Source: Mesorhizobium amorphae CCNWGS0123 (GTDB lineage: Bacteria; Pseudomonadota; Alphaproteobacteria; Rhizobiales; Rhizobiaceae). Taken from it: a stretch of DNA of 64,000 bases. Below are positions 8,119-17,596 of this stretch, piece after piece. Both the position numbers and the translations under genes were made by a program. The notes beneath the pieces were generated by a model, which saw only the letters and a list, made by a program, of their open reading frames with translations, searched no databases and was not told the origin of the DNA. The DNA is taken from assembly GCF_001686985.1 (NCBI RefSeq), contig NZ_CP015318.1, positions 5,702,001 through 5,766,000 of the forward strand. Direction: 5' to 3'. How positions within the stretch are numbered: position 1 is the stretch's first letter; every line of letters begins with the position of its first letter.

Positions 8119-10308
8119 ATGACGACGATCATTCTGGAAACCGGGGCGGAGCGCTTCGTCACCGCCGGTGGCGTGACCATCACCCGCGAGCGCCACGAGC
8201 AGCCCTATGAAGGCGCGATCGACGCCTATGTCGACGGGCTGAATTCGCGGCGCGGTGCGGTGTTTTCCTCGAATTACGAATATCCGGGCCGCTATACGCG
8301 CTGGGACACCGCCATCATCGATCCGCCGCTGGTCATCTCGGCGCGTGGCCGCACTGTCCGTATCGAGGCGCTGAACGCCCGCGGCGAGGTGCTGCTGCCG
8401 GTGATCGGCAAGGCACTGGCCGATCTTGCCGAGGTCACTATCGCCGAGGCATCGAAAAAGCTCATCCGCCTCGACGTGGCCAAGCCCGGCCGTGTCTTCA
8501 CCGAAGAGGAGCGCAGCCGCGTTCCTTCGGTATTTACGGTCTTGCGCGCTATCACCGCTCTGTTCAAGACCGAGGAAGATGCCAATCTCGGCCTTTACGG
8601 CGCCTTCGGCTACGACCTCGCCTTCCAGTTCGATCCGGTCGACTACAAGCTCGAGCGCAAGCAAAGCCAGCGCGACCTCGTGCTGTTCCTGCCCGACGAG
8701 ATTCTGGTCGTCGACCACTATTCGACCAAGGCCTGGACCGACCGCTACGATTATTCCGGCGACGGGTTCTCGACCGAAGGACTGTCGCGCGACGCCGCCG
8801 TCGAGCCGTTCAAGAGCGCAGACCGTATCCCGCCGCGCGGCGACCATGAACCCGGTGAATATGCCAACCTGGTGCGCCGGGCGATGGAGAGCTTCAAGCG
8901 CGGCGACCTGTTCGAGGTCGTGCCCGGCCAGATGTTTTATGAGCGCTGCGAGACGCCGCCCTCCGACATTTCCCGCAAGCTGAAGTCGATCAACCCCTCG
9001 CCCTATTCCTTCTTCATCAATCTCGGCGAAGGCGAATACCTGATCGGCGCCTCGCCCGAAATGTTCGTGCGCGTCAATGGCCGCCGCGTCGAGACCTGCC
9101 CGATCTCCGGCACCATCAAGCGCGGCGACGACGCCATTTCCGACTCGGAGCAGATCCTGAAGCTGCTCAATTCCAAGAAAGATGAATCCGAGCTCACCAT
9201 GTGCTCGGACGTCGACCGCAACGACAAGTCGCGCGTCTGCGAGCCTGGTTCGGTGCGCGTCATCGGCCGTCGCCAGATCGAGATGTATTCGCGCCTGATC
9301 CACACGGTGGATCATATCGAAGGCCGGCTGCGCGAAGGCATGGATGCCTTCGACGCCTTCCTCTCGCATGCCTGGGCGGTCACCGTCACCGGCGCACCGA
9401 AATTGTGGGCCATGCGCTTCATCGAGCAGAACGAGAAGAGCCCGCGCGTCTGGTATGGCGGGGCGATCGGCATGGTCAATTTCAACGGCGATATGAACAC
9501 CGGCCTGACGCTGCGCACCATCCGCATCAAGGACGGCATCGCCGAAGTGCGCGCCGGCGCCACGCTGCTCTTCGACAGCATTCCCGAGGAAGAAGAAGCC
9601 GAAACCGAACTGAAGGCATCCGCCATGCTCTCCGCCATCCGCGACGCCAAGACCGGCAACGCAGCCGGCACCGAACGCACCACCGCGCGCGTCGGCGACG
9701 GCGTCAACATCCTGCTGGTCGACCACGAGGACTCCTTCGTCCACACGCTGGCCAACTATTTCCGCCAGACCGGCGCCAATGTCTCGACCGTACGCACCCC
9801 GGTGCCGGAGGAGGTCTTCGAGCGGCTGAAGCCCGATCTTGTCGTGCTCTCGCCCGGCCCCGGCACACCGAAGGATTTTGATTGCGCCGCCACCATCAAG
9901 AAGGCGCGAGCCCGCGAGTTGCCGATCTTCGGCGTCTGCCTCGGCCTGCAGGCGCTGGCCGAGGCCTATGGCGGTGAGTTGCGGCAGTTGCACATTCCGA
10001 TGCACGGCAAGCCGTCGCGCATCCGCGTCTCCAAGCCCGGCATCATCTTCTCCGGCCTGCCCAAGGAAGTGACCGTCGGCCGCTACCACTCGATCTTTGC
10101 CGATCCGGTGCGCCTGCCCGACGATTTCATCGTCACGGCCGAGACCGAGGACGGCGTCATCATGGCCTTCGAGCACCGCAAGGAGCCGATCGCCGCCGTG
10201 CAGTTCCACCCGGAGTCGATCATGACGCTCGGCCACAATGCCGGCATGCGCATCATCGAGAACATCGTTGCGCATTTGCCGCGCAAGGCCAAGGAAAAGG
10301 CTGCCTAG
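8119..10308 (+). CDS. trpE(G): Fused anthranilate synthase TrpE(G)
   Basis: A 729-aa bifunctional enzyme converting chorismate and glutamine to anthranilate, the first step of tryptophan synthesis. The N-terminal two thirds are the chorismate-binding TrpE domain (PISGTIKRGDD, WYGGAIGMVNFNGDMNTGLTL). From about residue 525 comes the TrpG glutamine amidotransferase domain, with nucleophile Cys in GVCLGLQALA and His/Glu in VQFHPES. The fusion is characteristic of rhizobia, where the protein is also 729 aa. The ATG at 8119 was chosen to match that length; ATG 8107 and TTG 8098 are in frame upstream. Expression is controlled by the trpL attenuator. Confidence 0.98.
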   Translation: MTTIILETGAERFVTAGGVTITRERHEQPYEGAIDAYVDGLNSRRGAVFSSNYEYPGRYTRWDTAIIDPPLVISARGRTVRIEALNARGEVLLPVIGKALADLAEVTIAEASKKLIRLDVAKPGRVFTEEERSRVPSVFTVLRAITALFKTEEDANLGLYGAFGYDLAFQFDPVDYKLERKQSQRDLVLFLPDEILVVDHYSTKAWTDRYDYSGDGFSTEGLSRDAAVEPFKSADRIPPRGDHEPGEYANLVRRAMESFKRGDLFEVVPGQMFYERCETPPSDISRKLKSINPSPYSFFINLGEGEYLIGASPEMFVRVNGRRVETCPISGTIKRGDDAISDSEQILKLLNSKKDESELTMCSDVDRNDKSRVCEPGSVRVIGRRQIEMYSRLIHTVDHIEGRLREGMDAFDAFLSHAWAVTVTGAPKLWAMRFIEQNEKSPRVWYGGAIGMVNFNGDMNTGLTLRTIRIKDGIAEVRAGATLLFDSIPEEEEAETELKASAMLSAIRDAKTGNAAGTERTTARVGDGVNILLVDHEDSFVHTLANYFRQTGANVSTVRTPVPEEVFERLKPDLVVLSPGPGTPKDFDCAATIKKARARELPIFGVCLGLQALAEAYGGELRQLHIPMHGKPSRIRVSKPGIIFSGLPKEVTVGRYHSIFADPVRLPDDFIVTAETEDGVIMAFEHRKEPIAAVQFHPESIMTLGHNAGMRIIENIVAHLPRKAKEKAA

Positions 10309-10313
10309 CAACG

Positions 10314-11261
10314 ATGGCCGCAACGGAAGACATGACGACGGTCGCGGCAAAAGCCGCTGCCAAGCGCAGGATTGCCAGCCTCGCCTTCTGGTCGATCGTC
10401 ATCGCCTTCCTGGTGATGGGGCTGAAGTTTGTGGCCTGGCGCATCACCGGCTCGGTCGCCCTCTATTCCGACGCCCTGGAATCCATCGTCAACGTCATCA
10501 CCGCGGCCGCAGCGCTGTGGGCGATCCGCATCAGCCACAAACCAGCCGACAGCGACCATCCGTTCGGCCACCACAAGGCCGAATACTTTTCCGCGGTCCT
10601 CGAGGGTGTGCTGATCGTCGTGGCAGCGATGCTGATCATTGCCAAGGTGTGGCAGTCGCTGCAGAACCCGCCCGTGCTCGAACAGCCATGGCAGGGCTTG
10701 ATGATCAATGCCGGCGCGGCAGTCGTCAACGCGGTATGGGCCTTGGTGCTGATCCGCAACGGCCGCGCCGAACGATCGCCGGCACTGGTCGCCGACGGCC
10801 AGCACATCATGACCGACGTCTTGACGTCCGTTGGTGTCATCGTTGGCCTTGTCGGCGCGGTGATGACCGGCTGGCACATCCTCGACCCGCTGCTTGCGCT
10901 GCTCGTGGCGCTGAACATTCTCTACCAGGGCTGGAAGCTGACCGGAGAATCGCTGAGCGGCCTCATGGACCGTGCCGTAGACACGCAGGAGCACATGCGC
11001 ATCCGCGACATCATCTCGGCCAATTCGAAGGGCGCGCTGGAAGTCCACGACCTCAAGACGCGCATCGCCGGCCGCGCCACCTTCATCGAGTTCCACATGG
11101 TCGTCGACGCCGACATGACGGTGGGCGACAGCCACGTCATCTGCGACCGTATCGAGGACGCGCTGAAGGCGGAAATCCCATCGGTCCGCGTCACCATCCA
11201 TGTCGAACCGGATGACGAGGCGAAGTTGCCCAAGGGCACCACGGCGGTGCCTTTCGCCTAG
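10314..11261 (+). CDS. Cation diffusion facilitator (CDF) family transporter
   Basis: A 315-aa inner-membrane divalent metal/proton antiporter. Metal-site residues are visible in TM2 (LYSDALESIVN) and in the TM5 motif HIMTD. The HPFGHHKAEYFS loop is typical of the family. About six membrane helices are followed by a cytoplasmic ferredoxin-like C-terminal domain (from about residue 210) ending in an HVEPDDE-type metal-binding segment. Zn, Fe, Mn or Co export is possible; the specificity is not clear. It starts 6 nt after trpE(G), so it may be cotranscribed with it, although the functions are unrelated. Confidence 0.92.
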   Translation: MAATEDMTTVAAKAAAKRRIASLAFWSIVIAFLVMGLKFVAWRITGSVALYSDALESIVNVITAAAALWAIRISHKPADSDHPFGHHKAEYFSAVLEGVLIVVAAMLIIAKVWQSLQNPPVLEQPWQGLMINAGAAVVNAVWALVLIRNGRAERSPALVADGQHIMTDVLTSVGVIVGLVGAVMTGWHILDPLLALLVALNILYQGWKLTGESLSGLMDRAVDTQEHMRIRDIISANSKGALEVHDLKTRIAGRATFIEFHMVVDADMTVGDSHVICDRIEDALKAEIPSVRVTIHVEPDDEAKLPKGTTAVPFA

Positions 11262-11273
11262 TTCCCTTCTAAA

Positions 11274-12362
11274 TTACGGTGCGCAAGCAGATTGCGGCAT
11301 CGGGTTCAACCGGTAGACCTTGTCGTCAGAAGTGGTCTTGCCCTCGGCCGCCTTCGAGCACATGTCGATGATCGGCAGGCTGCTGTTCGGGTTGGCCAGC
11401 ATCATCGTGCCGTTCACGCCGCGACGCAGGAATATCTCCTTCTGGGTGATGTCGCAGGAAAAGTCGCTCATCTTCGCGCTCGCCGCGCAGCGCCACTGGT
11501 CGGCCTCACCTTGGCAGGAATAGGTCTGCGTGACCTTGCCCGACTTCTGCCGCGTCGTGACGGAAATTGCGATATCGGCGCCATCGGGCCAGTTGGCCGC
11601 GTCGCCGCCGGCAGCAAACGACGCCAGTTCCACCGATCCGCGGAAGACGCGGATCGATTGCGTCACCTGGTCCGGGTGCGAGCCGAGATGCGCGGCGTTA
11701 TAGTCGCGCCCATAGCAGAAAGGCTGTTCCGGCTTCAGCCGCTCGCGCAGCGGCGGACCGAGTGCCGGGTCGATCGGATCGATGCGCGCGAATTCCGCCT
11801 TGCAGGTCGCCGCAGGCATCGGGTCGAGCCGGAAATTGTCATCCTCCTTGCCAAGCGCCTGCCTGTCATATTCAGCCTTGCCAAGCTCGTCTTCCGCCCC
11901 TGCATCGAGATAAAGGTCGGGCTGCACGTCCGTGACAATCAGCCGGCCTTTTTCATCGACCCTCAGTGAGGCCAGGGTGCGGTCGCAGTCCATGCCGCAA
12001 TGGATCGGCCCGCTCTTGCCATCCTCGGACTCGTGATTGCACCAGCCGCCGGCCCACTCCGGCGCCTTGGCGCCACGCACGGTGGTGGCGATGAAGGAGT
12101 TGTAGGAGCTGTCGGCCCCTACGCTCGGCTCCTCGTTCGGCCGGCTGACCGGGTCGTGGCCATAGTAGAAGTAGATCCGCGCCACCTTCTGCTTCGGATG
12201 CGCCTTGAGATGGGCGGCATCGTACACGCGCCCGAAACAGGCATCGGCGCCGTTCGGACTGAGTTCGGTGAGTTTGGGTGTGTCGTCGGCGAAAGCCGTG
12301 CCGGCAAGCGCCGCAAGCAAGACGGCACCAAGCCCGGCGCCAACCATGATCCTCGACGTCAT
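11274..12362 (-). CDS. DUF1176-like periplasmic protein with internal duplication
   Basis: A 362-aa protein with an N-terminal signal peptide (MTSRIMVGAGLGAVLLAALAG, cut near AFA). The mature part contains two copies of the same arrangement: CFGRVYDAAHLKAHPKQ near residue 42 and CYGRDYNAAHLGSHPDQ near residue 215. Each is followed about 100-150 residues later by the tail motif RLDPMPAATC / RLNPMPQSAC. The two halves are thus diverged tandem domains. Many Cys residues suggest disulfides in the periplasm. The DUF1176 assignment is tentative and no function is known. Confidence 0.7.
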   Translation of the reverse strand: MTSRIMVGAGLGAVLLAALAGTAFADDTPKLTELSPNGADACFGRVYDAAHLKAHPKQKVARIYFYYGHDPVSRPNEEPSVGADSSYNSFIATTVRGAKAPEWAGGWCNHESEDGKSGPIHCGMDCDRTLASLRVDEKGRLIVTDVQPDLYLDAGAEDELGKAEYDRQALGKEDDNFRLDPMPAATCKAEFARIDPIDPALGPPLRERLKPEQPFCYGRDYNAAHLGSHPDQVTQSIRVFRGSVELASFAAGGDAANWPDGADIAISVTTRQKSGKVTQTYSCQGEADQWRCAASAKMSDFSCDITQKEIFLRRGVNGTMMLANPNSSLPIIDMCSKAAEGKTTSDDKVYRLNPMPQSACAP

Positions 12363-12458
12363 GTGATCCCTCCTCGCACCGACAGGACGTGCCCGCGATT
12401 TATGCTAGTCTAGGAGCGAAGCCGGGGCCATGCAAAACTGGCGGATGAGGAGGACGCG

Positions 12459-12893
12459 ATGCGACGCCGCGATATGTTCCGCGCCGGTCTTGCCGGGGCC
12501 GCCGGCCTTTTCGGTCTGCGCCAGGTCAAGGCCGCGGCCGCTGAGGAAAGACCAAAAGTCGCCTATCATCTGAGCGACGTCGACAAGGTCAATTTCGTGC
12601 TCGGCAACATCAAGAACCACTATGAAGGCACCGGCGGCAATGTCGACATTGCGCTGGTCGTGCACGGTCCGGCCCTTGCCGCCTTCAAGTCGAAGGGCAT
12701 ATCGGCGGCGATTTCCGGTCGCTTCGCCGGCCTTGTCCAGCAGGGCCTCAGTCCACATGCTTGCGGCAACACCATGCAAGGCATGGAGATCACTATCGCC
12801 GACCTGCTCGACGGCTTCCATGCCGTCGACGAGGGCGGCGTCGTCAAGCTCGCCGAACTGCAGCGCCAGGGCTATGCCTATCTCAGGCCTTGA
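12459..12893 (+). CDS. DsrE/DsrF-like protein with Tat-type leader
   Basis: A 144-aa protein that begins MRRRDMFRAGLAGAAGLFG, an Arg-rich leader followed by a hydrophobic stretch that resembles a Tat signal. The mature part has the DsrE/YchN fold pattern (KVAYHLSDVDKVNFVLGNIKNH, VDIALVVHGPAL). A single Cys in SPHACGNTM lies where sulfur-carrier Cys residues occur in this family. A periplasmic sulfur- or redox-related role is an inference. Divergent from the DUF1176-like gene. Confidence 0.78.
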   Translation: MRRRDMFRAGLAGAAGLFGLRQVKAAAAEERPKVAYHLSDVDKVNFVLGNIKNHYEGTGGNVDIALVVHGPALAAFKSKGISAAISGRFAGLVQQGLSPHACGNTMQGMEITIADLLDGFHAVDEGGVVKLAELQRQGYAYLRP

Positions 12894-12967
12894 GCCGCCA
12901 CGGACTTGAACGTGAGGGCGGTGAGAGCCTACGAAGGGAGAGCAGTATATCCCAGAGGAAAGTGCCC

Positions 12968-13747
12968 ATGACCGCCCCCGCCCTTGTCATCCCAGATCTC
13001 GCCGGCAAGGCGGTGCTGGTCACCGGTGCCTCGACCGGCATCGGCGCAGCGTTGGCGCTGGCCTATGCCGCGCAGAAATGCAGCGTCGCGCTGCACTACA
13101 ATTCAAGCCGCGACGCGGCCGAGAAACTGGCCGGGACCATTCGCAATGGCGGCGGCGAGGTCTTCCTCACGCAGGGCGATTTCTCCGTGCCGGCCGATGT
13201 CGAGCGCGTCGTCGAGGAGAGCGCGGAAAACTTCGGCCGACTCGACGGACTGGTCAACAATGCCGGCGGCATGCTCGGCCGCGTGCCTTATGCCGACCAG
13301 ACCGAAGCGCATTACGACGCGGTGATGGATCTCAACGCGCGTTCCGTGCTCACTGCCTCGCGCAAGGCCATGCCATGGCTGAAGCGCCAGGGCGGCTTCA
13401 TCGTCAACACCTCCTCAATCGCCGCCCGCAACGGCGCCGGCGGCGGCGCCGGTCTCTACGGCTCGGCCAAGGCCTTCGTCTCCAATGTGACGCGCGGCAT
13501 GGCCAAGGAACTGATCGGCTTCGGCATCCGCGTCAACGCCGTGGCGCCGGGCACTATTCGTACACCTTTCCATGAGCGCTATTCGACCGAAGAGCAGATG
13601 AAGGGCATGGTCGCCACCATTCCTCAAGGCCGCGCCGGCACCGCAGAGGATTGCGTCGGCGCCTACCTGTTCCTCTCCTCCGACCTTTTGAGCGGCTACA
13701 TCACCGGCCAGGTGATCGAGGTGAATGGCGGCCAGTTGATGCCATGA
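12968..13747 (+). CDS. SDR family oxidoreductase
   Basis: A 259-aa classical short-chain dehydrogenase: NAD(P)-binding TGASTGIG, structural NNAGG, catalytic Ser in NTSSIAARNG, and the catalytic Tyr/Lys pair in LYGSAKAFVSN. The C-terminal GQVIEVNGGQLMP is the usual family ending. The start is ATG 12968. The basic residues expected after the Rossmann Gly motif are not obvious, so NAD versus NADP preference is left open. The substrate is unknown. A small monooxygenase-like gene follows 49 nt later. Confidence 0.92.
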   Translation: MTAPALVIPDLAGKAVLVTGASTGIGAALALAYAAQKCSVALHYNSSRDAAEKLAGTIRNGGGEVFLTQGDFSVPADVERVVEESAENFGRLDGLVNNAGGMLGRVPYADQTEAHYDAVMDLNARSVLTASRKAMPWLKRQGGFIVNTSSIAARNGAGGGAGLYGSAKAFVSNVTRGMAKELIGFGIRVNAVAPGTIRTPFHERYSTEEQMKGMVATIPQGRAGTAEDCVGAYLFLSSDLLSGYITGQVIEVNGGQLMP

Positions 13748-13796
13748 GCCGAGACCTGCATACTCCGTTCGCGCAACCCTGAAGGGAGACAACGGA

Positions 13797-14105
13797 ATGT
13801 ACGGACTGATCGGCAAGATGCGGGCGGCGCGCGGCAAGCGCGACGCGGTCATGGACGTGCTGCGTGAGACCACAGGCGCCCTGCCCGGCTGCCTGAGCTA
13901 CGTCATCGCCATCGACCCGGTTGACGCCGACGCAATCTGGGTCACCGAAGTTTGGACCGATCAGGCAAGCCACAAGGCGTCGCTGCAACTGCCCGAAGTC
14001 CAGGCGGCGATCGCCAAGGCGCGCCCTTTCATCGCCGGCTTCGAATTCCAGGTCGAAACCCAGCCGGTCGGTGGCTTCGGGTTGCCGAGGGCCGAGGCCG
14101 GCTGA
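13797..14105 (+). CDS. Antibiotic biosynthesis monooxygenase (ABM) family protein
   Basis: A 102-aa ferredoxin-like alpha-beta barrel protein of the ABM/putative quinol monooxygenase type (YgiN-like). It shows the pattern GLIGKMRAARGKRDAVMDVL, then IWVTEVWTDQASHKAS and the C-terminal strand. The ribosome-binding sequence AGGGAGA precedes the ATG. Such proteins act on quinones or other aromatics, or on heme. With the SDR upstream it could form a small redox operon, but no pathway can be named. Confidence 0.85.
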   Translation: MYGLIGKMRAARGKRDAVMDVLRETTGALPGCLSYVIAIDPVDADAIWVTEVWTDQASHKASLQLPEVQAAIAKARPFIAGFEFQVETQPVGGFGLPRAEAG

Positions 14106-14182
14106 CGCCTCAGGCCAGCGGCTGATTTTCTGCGGCAGACAGGGGGTTCGCATTTTGGCTCGTCCGGTCTAAGACGCGGGTT

Positions 14183-15271
14183 ATGGACTCCTCGCCAGAC
14201 CAGCCCCCCGTCGAGCGCATGGCGCAGTTGCACAGGCGCTGGCAATGGCTGGTCCTGCTGGTTTTCTCGCTCCTGTTCGCCGGCGCACTCGAAATTGCCG
14301 CACTGCCCGCGGCGCTGCTGATCGGCCCGATGCTGGCGGCGATCCTCGCCGGCACCAACGGCGCCACGGTGCGCATACCGAAGCCGCTGTTCGGTTCGGC
14401 ACAGGCGGTCGTCGGCTGCCTCGTCGCCGCATCGATCTCCACCGATATCTTTCCCGTCTTCTACCAGGAGTGGCCGCTATTCCTTGGCGTCGTGGTGGCG
14501 ACCGTCGCGGCTTCGAGCCTGCTCGGCTGGCTGATCAGCCGCTGGCGCATCCTGCCCGGCACCACGGCGGTCTGGGGCTCGTCACCGGGGGCGGCTACTG
14601 CCATGGTGCTGATGGCAGGCGCCTTTGGGGCCGACCAGCGCCTCGTCGCCTTCATGCAGTATCTGCGCGTCATCTTCGTCTCGATGACGGCAGCGCTGAT
14701 CGCCAGGATGTGGGTCGACACATCAGGTATCGAAGTCCCGGCCATCGTCTGGTTTCCGCCGATCGATCCGCCGGCCTTCGCCGCCACCATCGGCATCGCG
14801 CTCGTCGGCGGCCTGCTCGGCAAGTTATGGCGGTTGCCTTCGCCCTTCTTCCTCGGCACTTTCATCTTCGGCTCCATCATCCATCTCGGCCTCAATGTGC
14901 CGATGCAGTTGCCGCAATGGCTGCTGGCGGTCAGCTATGCCTTGATCGGCTGGTCGATCGGGCTGAATTTCACCCGGCCGATCCTGAGCCACGCGGCGCG
15001 CGCCCTGCCGCAGATCATCGGCTCGATCGTCGCGCTGATCGCCTTTTGCGGCGGCCTCGCCTTCCTGATCAGCCATCTGCTCGGCATCGATCCGCTGACC
15101 GCCTATCTGGCGACCAGTCCGGGCGGCATGGACAGCGTCGCCATCATCGCCGCCGCGGCGCAGAACGTCGACATCTCCTTCGTCATGGCGCTGCAATCCG
15201 CCCGCTTCCTCGTCGTGCTCTTGATCGGGCCGAGCGTCGCGCGCCTGGTGGCCAGAAGCGTGAAACCATAA
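14183..15271 (+). CDS. AbrB family membrane protein (putative ammonia monooxygenase-like)
   Basis: A 362-aa polytopic membrane protein with two internally similar halves, each containing a GPMLAA- or LGTFIFGS-type segment, as in the AbrB_dup family. Older annotation calls this family 'ammonia monooxygenase', which is unsupported. Conserved SSPGAATAMVLMAGAFGAD and TSPGGMDSVAIIAAAA segments are visible in the two halves. A role in transport or regulation at the membrane is possible but unproven. The start at ATG 14183 is plausible. Confidence 0.85.
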   Translation: MDSSPDQPPVERMAQLHRRWQWLVLLVFSLLFAGALEIAALPAALLIGPMLAAILAGTNGATVRIPKPLFGSAQAVVGCLVAASISTDIFPVFYQEWPLFLGVVVATVAASSLLGWLISRWRILPGTTAVWGSSPGAATAMVLMAGAFGADQRLVAFMQYLRVIFVSMTAALIARMWVDTSGIEVPAIVWFPPIDPPAFAATIGIALVGGLLGKLWRLPSPFFLGTFIFGSIIHLGLNVPMQLPQWLLAVSYALIGWSIGLNFTRPILSHAARALPQIIGSIVALIAFCGGLAFLISHLLGIDPLTAYLATSPGGMDSVAIIAAAAQNVDISFVMALQSARFLVVLLIGPSVARLVARSVKP

Positions 15272-15377
15272 GCATTTTCCGCCCCTTGACCTGACCCCGG
15301 CTTCATCGGAACCGGGTGATTTTTTTGCTGCCGGGGCAACGGTCAGACAAGTCGTCGCGCAAACGCGAAAAAATACT

Positions 15378-15392
15378 TGACTCATACACTCA
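15378..15392. promoter_or_regulatory. RirA-type iron box (IRO) upstream of TonB receptor
   Basis: The sequence TGACTCATACACTCA matches TGA-N9-TCA, the IRO motif recognised by the iron regulator RirA in rhizobia. It lies 51 bp upstream of the receptor start codon. A second copy precedes the neighbouring siderophore-interacting protein gene. Confidence 0.65.
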
Positions 15393-15442
15393 TATTTGAG
15401 AGCGCGGGATCGCAATCAGGCATGAGACAGTGGAGACGAGCG

Positions 15443-17554
15443 ATGCGGACGCGGACGGCAACATGGTGCTGGAGACTATCATTGCTGGCCGGCACCGCCC
15501 TGCTCGGCCACGCCCTGCCGGCCGGCGCACAGGAGAGTGGGGACGCCACCGTCCTCGGCAAGATCGAAGTCACCGCCGAGAGCGACGAGATCCTGGTTCA
15601 GGACGGCTACGTCGCCAAGAAGGATCGCATCGGCACCAAGCTCGACACGCCGATTGCCAGGATCCCGCAGGCGGTTTCGGTGGTGACGCAAAAGCAGATC
15701 GAGGATCAGAAGCCGCGCACGTTGAACGAATCGCTCAGCTACACGGCCAGCGCCAACCCCAACAGCTTCGGCTTCGATACCCGCTACGACGCCTTCTTCC
15801 TGCGCGGCTTCCAGGCCTTCTACAATGGCATGTTCCGCGACGGGCTGCGCCAGTACAACGGCCCCTCTGCCTGGTTCAAGACCGAGCCCTACGGCATCGA
15901 GGGCGTCACCATCCTGAAAGGCCCGGCATCCTCGCTCTACGGCATCAGCGGCCCGGGCGGGATCGTCAATGTCGTCACCAAGCGCCCCAAGGATGAACCG
16001 TTCCACGAGATCGAATTGCTGGCCGGGGAGCACAACCGTTTCCAGGCCGGCCTCGACGCTTCCGGTCCGGTCAACGCCGACGGCAGCATCCTCTACCGCT
16101 TCACCAGCCTCGGCCGGCTGAGCGAAACCGATCTGCCTGGCTATCCAGACGACAAGCTCTATCTGGCGCCAGCGGTCACCTTCAAACCGGACGAGGACAC
16201 CAAGCTCACCATCCTCGGCGAGTACTCGAAATCCGTCACCGGTGGCACCGCCGCCTTCTACAACTCGGCCTATGGCGTGCTGTCCAACGTCTATGAGGGC
16301 GACCCGGCCTGGAACGATTTCGACCAGACGCAAGGCCGCATCGGCTACGAGTTCGAGCATCGTTTCAACGATGTGCTGACGGTGCGCCAGAACCTGCGCT
16401 ACAACGCCGTAGACAGCGACATCGAATACAGCGGCCACTATTCGATCGGCGCCGATCAGCCATTGCAGCGCTATTGGGGCCACTACACCGAGACCATGAA
16501 GAACTTCGTCGTCGACAACATGGCGCAGTTCGAGTTCGACACCGGCCCGGTCAGGCATACCGCGGTCGGCGGCATCGACTACGCCTGGTCGGATTATGAT
16601 GCCGGCAGCGGGATCTCCTATGTCTCGGTCGACGACATCAAGTCGGCCGCGGTTCCGCACTATGGCGGGCAGGAGATGAACCAGCTCGGCGTCTACCTGC
16701 ACGACCAGATGGAGTGGAACGATTTCACCCTGTTTACCAGCGGCCGCTACGATTGGGTCGACACCACCTCGACCGCTGCCGACTTCAGCACCTCCGAGCA
16801 GAAGGACAGCGCCTTCTCCGGCCGGCTCGGCCTGTCCTACCAGACCGAATGGGGCATCACTCCCTATGTCAATTATTCCACCTCGTTCTCGCCCAACATC
16901 GGCTTCGTCTTTGACGACGTCACCAGCACCGTCGGCCGGGTCGCCCGCCCGACCGTTGCGACGCAGAAGGAGATCGGCGTCAAATACGAGCTCCCGGACT
17001 ACAACGCGATCGTCAGCGCCGCCCTCTTTGATATCGACCAGAAGGACGGCGTCGTGTTCGACGCCTCGACCGGCATCAACAAGCAGCGCCAGCTCGACCT
17101 CAACTCGCGCGGCATCGAACTGGAAGCCAATGCCTCTTTGGACAACGGCTTCAGCTTCCTCGCCTCCTACACCTATCTGCGCGTCAAGATCGAACGCGGC
17201 GCCGAAGGCACCGTTGGCAAGGAACTGTCGGCGACGCCGAACCACATCCTGTCGCTCTGGGGCCACTACCAGTTCGAGAACGGCACGCTGGAGGGGCTTG
17301 GGCTGGGAACCGGCGTGCGCGTCACCGGCTCGAGCTATGGCGACGACACCAACACCTTCAAGAACGAGGCGCGCGCTTTCGTCGACGCCTCGCTCTCCTA
17401 CGATTTCGGCTACCGCAATACGAAGCTTGAAGGCGTGAAGCTGCAGGTCAACGCCAAGAACCTGTTCGACACCCAGAAGACCATCTGCTCGGCCGGCTAT
17501 TGCTACCGCGACGAAGGCCGTTCGCTGTTCGCCAGCCTGCGCTACCGCTTCTGA
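15443..17554 (+). CDS. TonB-dependent siderophore receptor
   Basis: A 703-aa outer-membrane receptor. A signal peptide (WCWRLSLLAGTALLGHALPAG) is followed by a plug domain with SIPQ-like PIARIPQAVSVVTQKQIED, FLRGFQAFYNGMFRDG and GPASSLYGISGPGGIVN. A 22-strand-type barrel follows, ending in an aromatic strand (SLFASLRYRF). The family is the FhuA/FoxA/FpvA-like ferrisiderophore receptors. ATG 15443 has GGAGACGAG before it; ATG 15422 is an alternative. It probably brings in a hydroxamate-type siderophore for the convergent siderophore-interacting reductase. An IRO box indicates iron control. Confidence 0.95.
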   Translation: MRTRTATWCWRLSLLAGTALLGHALPAGAQESGDATVLGKIEVTAESDEILVQDGYVAKKDRIGTKLDTPIARIPQAVSVVTQKQIEDQKPRTLNESLSYTASANPNSFGFDTRYDAFFLRGFQAFYNGMFRDGLRQYNGPSAWFKTEPYGIEGVTILKGPASSLYGISGPGGIVNVVTKRPKDEPFHEIELLAGEHNRFQAGLDASGPVNADGSILYRFTSLGRLSETDLPGYPDDKLYLAPAVTFKPDEDTKLTILGEYSKSVTGGTAAFYNSAYGVLSNVYEGDPAWNDFDQTQGRIGYEFEHRFNDVLTVRQNLRYNAVDSDIEYSGHYSIGADQPLQRYWGHYTETMKNFVVDNMAQFEFDTGPVRHTAVGGIDYAWSDYDAGSGISYVSVDDIKSAAVPHYGGQEMNQLGVYLHDQMEWNDFTLFTSGRYDWVDTTSTAADFSTSEQKDSAFSGRLGLSYQTEWGITPYVNYSTSFSPNIGFVFDDVTSTVGRVARPTVATQKEIGVKYELPDYNAIVSAALFDIDQKDGVVFDASTGINKQRQLDLNSRGIELEANASLDNGFSFLASYTYLRVKIERGAEGTVGKELSATPNHILSLWGHYQFENGTLEGLGLGTGVRVTGSSYGDDTNTFKNEARAFVDASLSYDFGYRNTKLEGVKLQVNAKNLFDTQKTICSAGYCYRDEGRSLFASLRYRF

Positions 17555-17596
17555 CCGACGTCGCCATCCGCGCTGCCATCAAGCGGCGGCGCGGTG

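Noticed and set aside
7942..10350. 802-codon open frame on the minus strand opposite trpE(G)
   Set aside because: Antisense shadow of a GC-rich gene. It covers trpE(G) entirely, is low-complexity His/Gly/Ala/Asp-rich and shows no domain.
15479..17266. 595-codon minus-strand open frame opposite the TonB receptor
   Set aside because: Antisense shadow; Val/Gly/Asp/Arg-rich with no domain.
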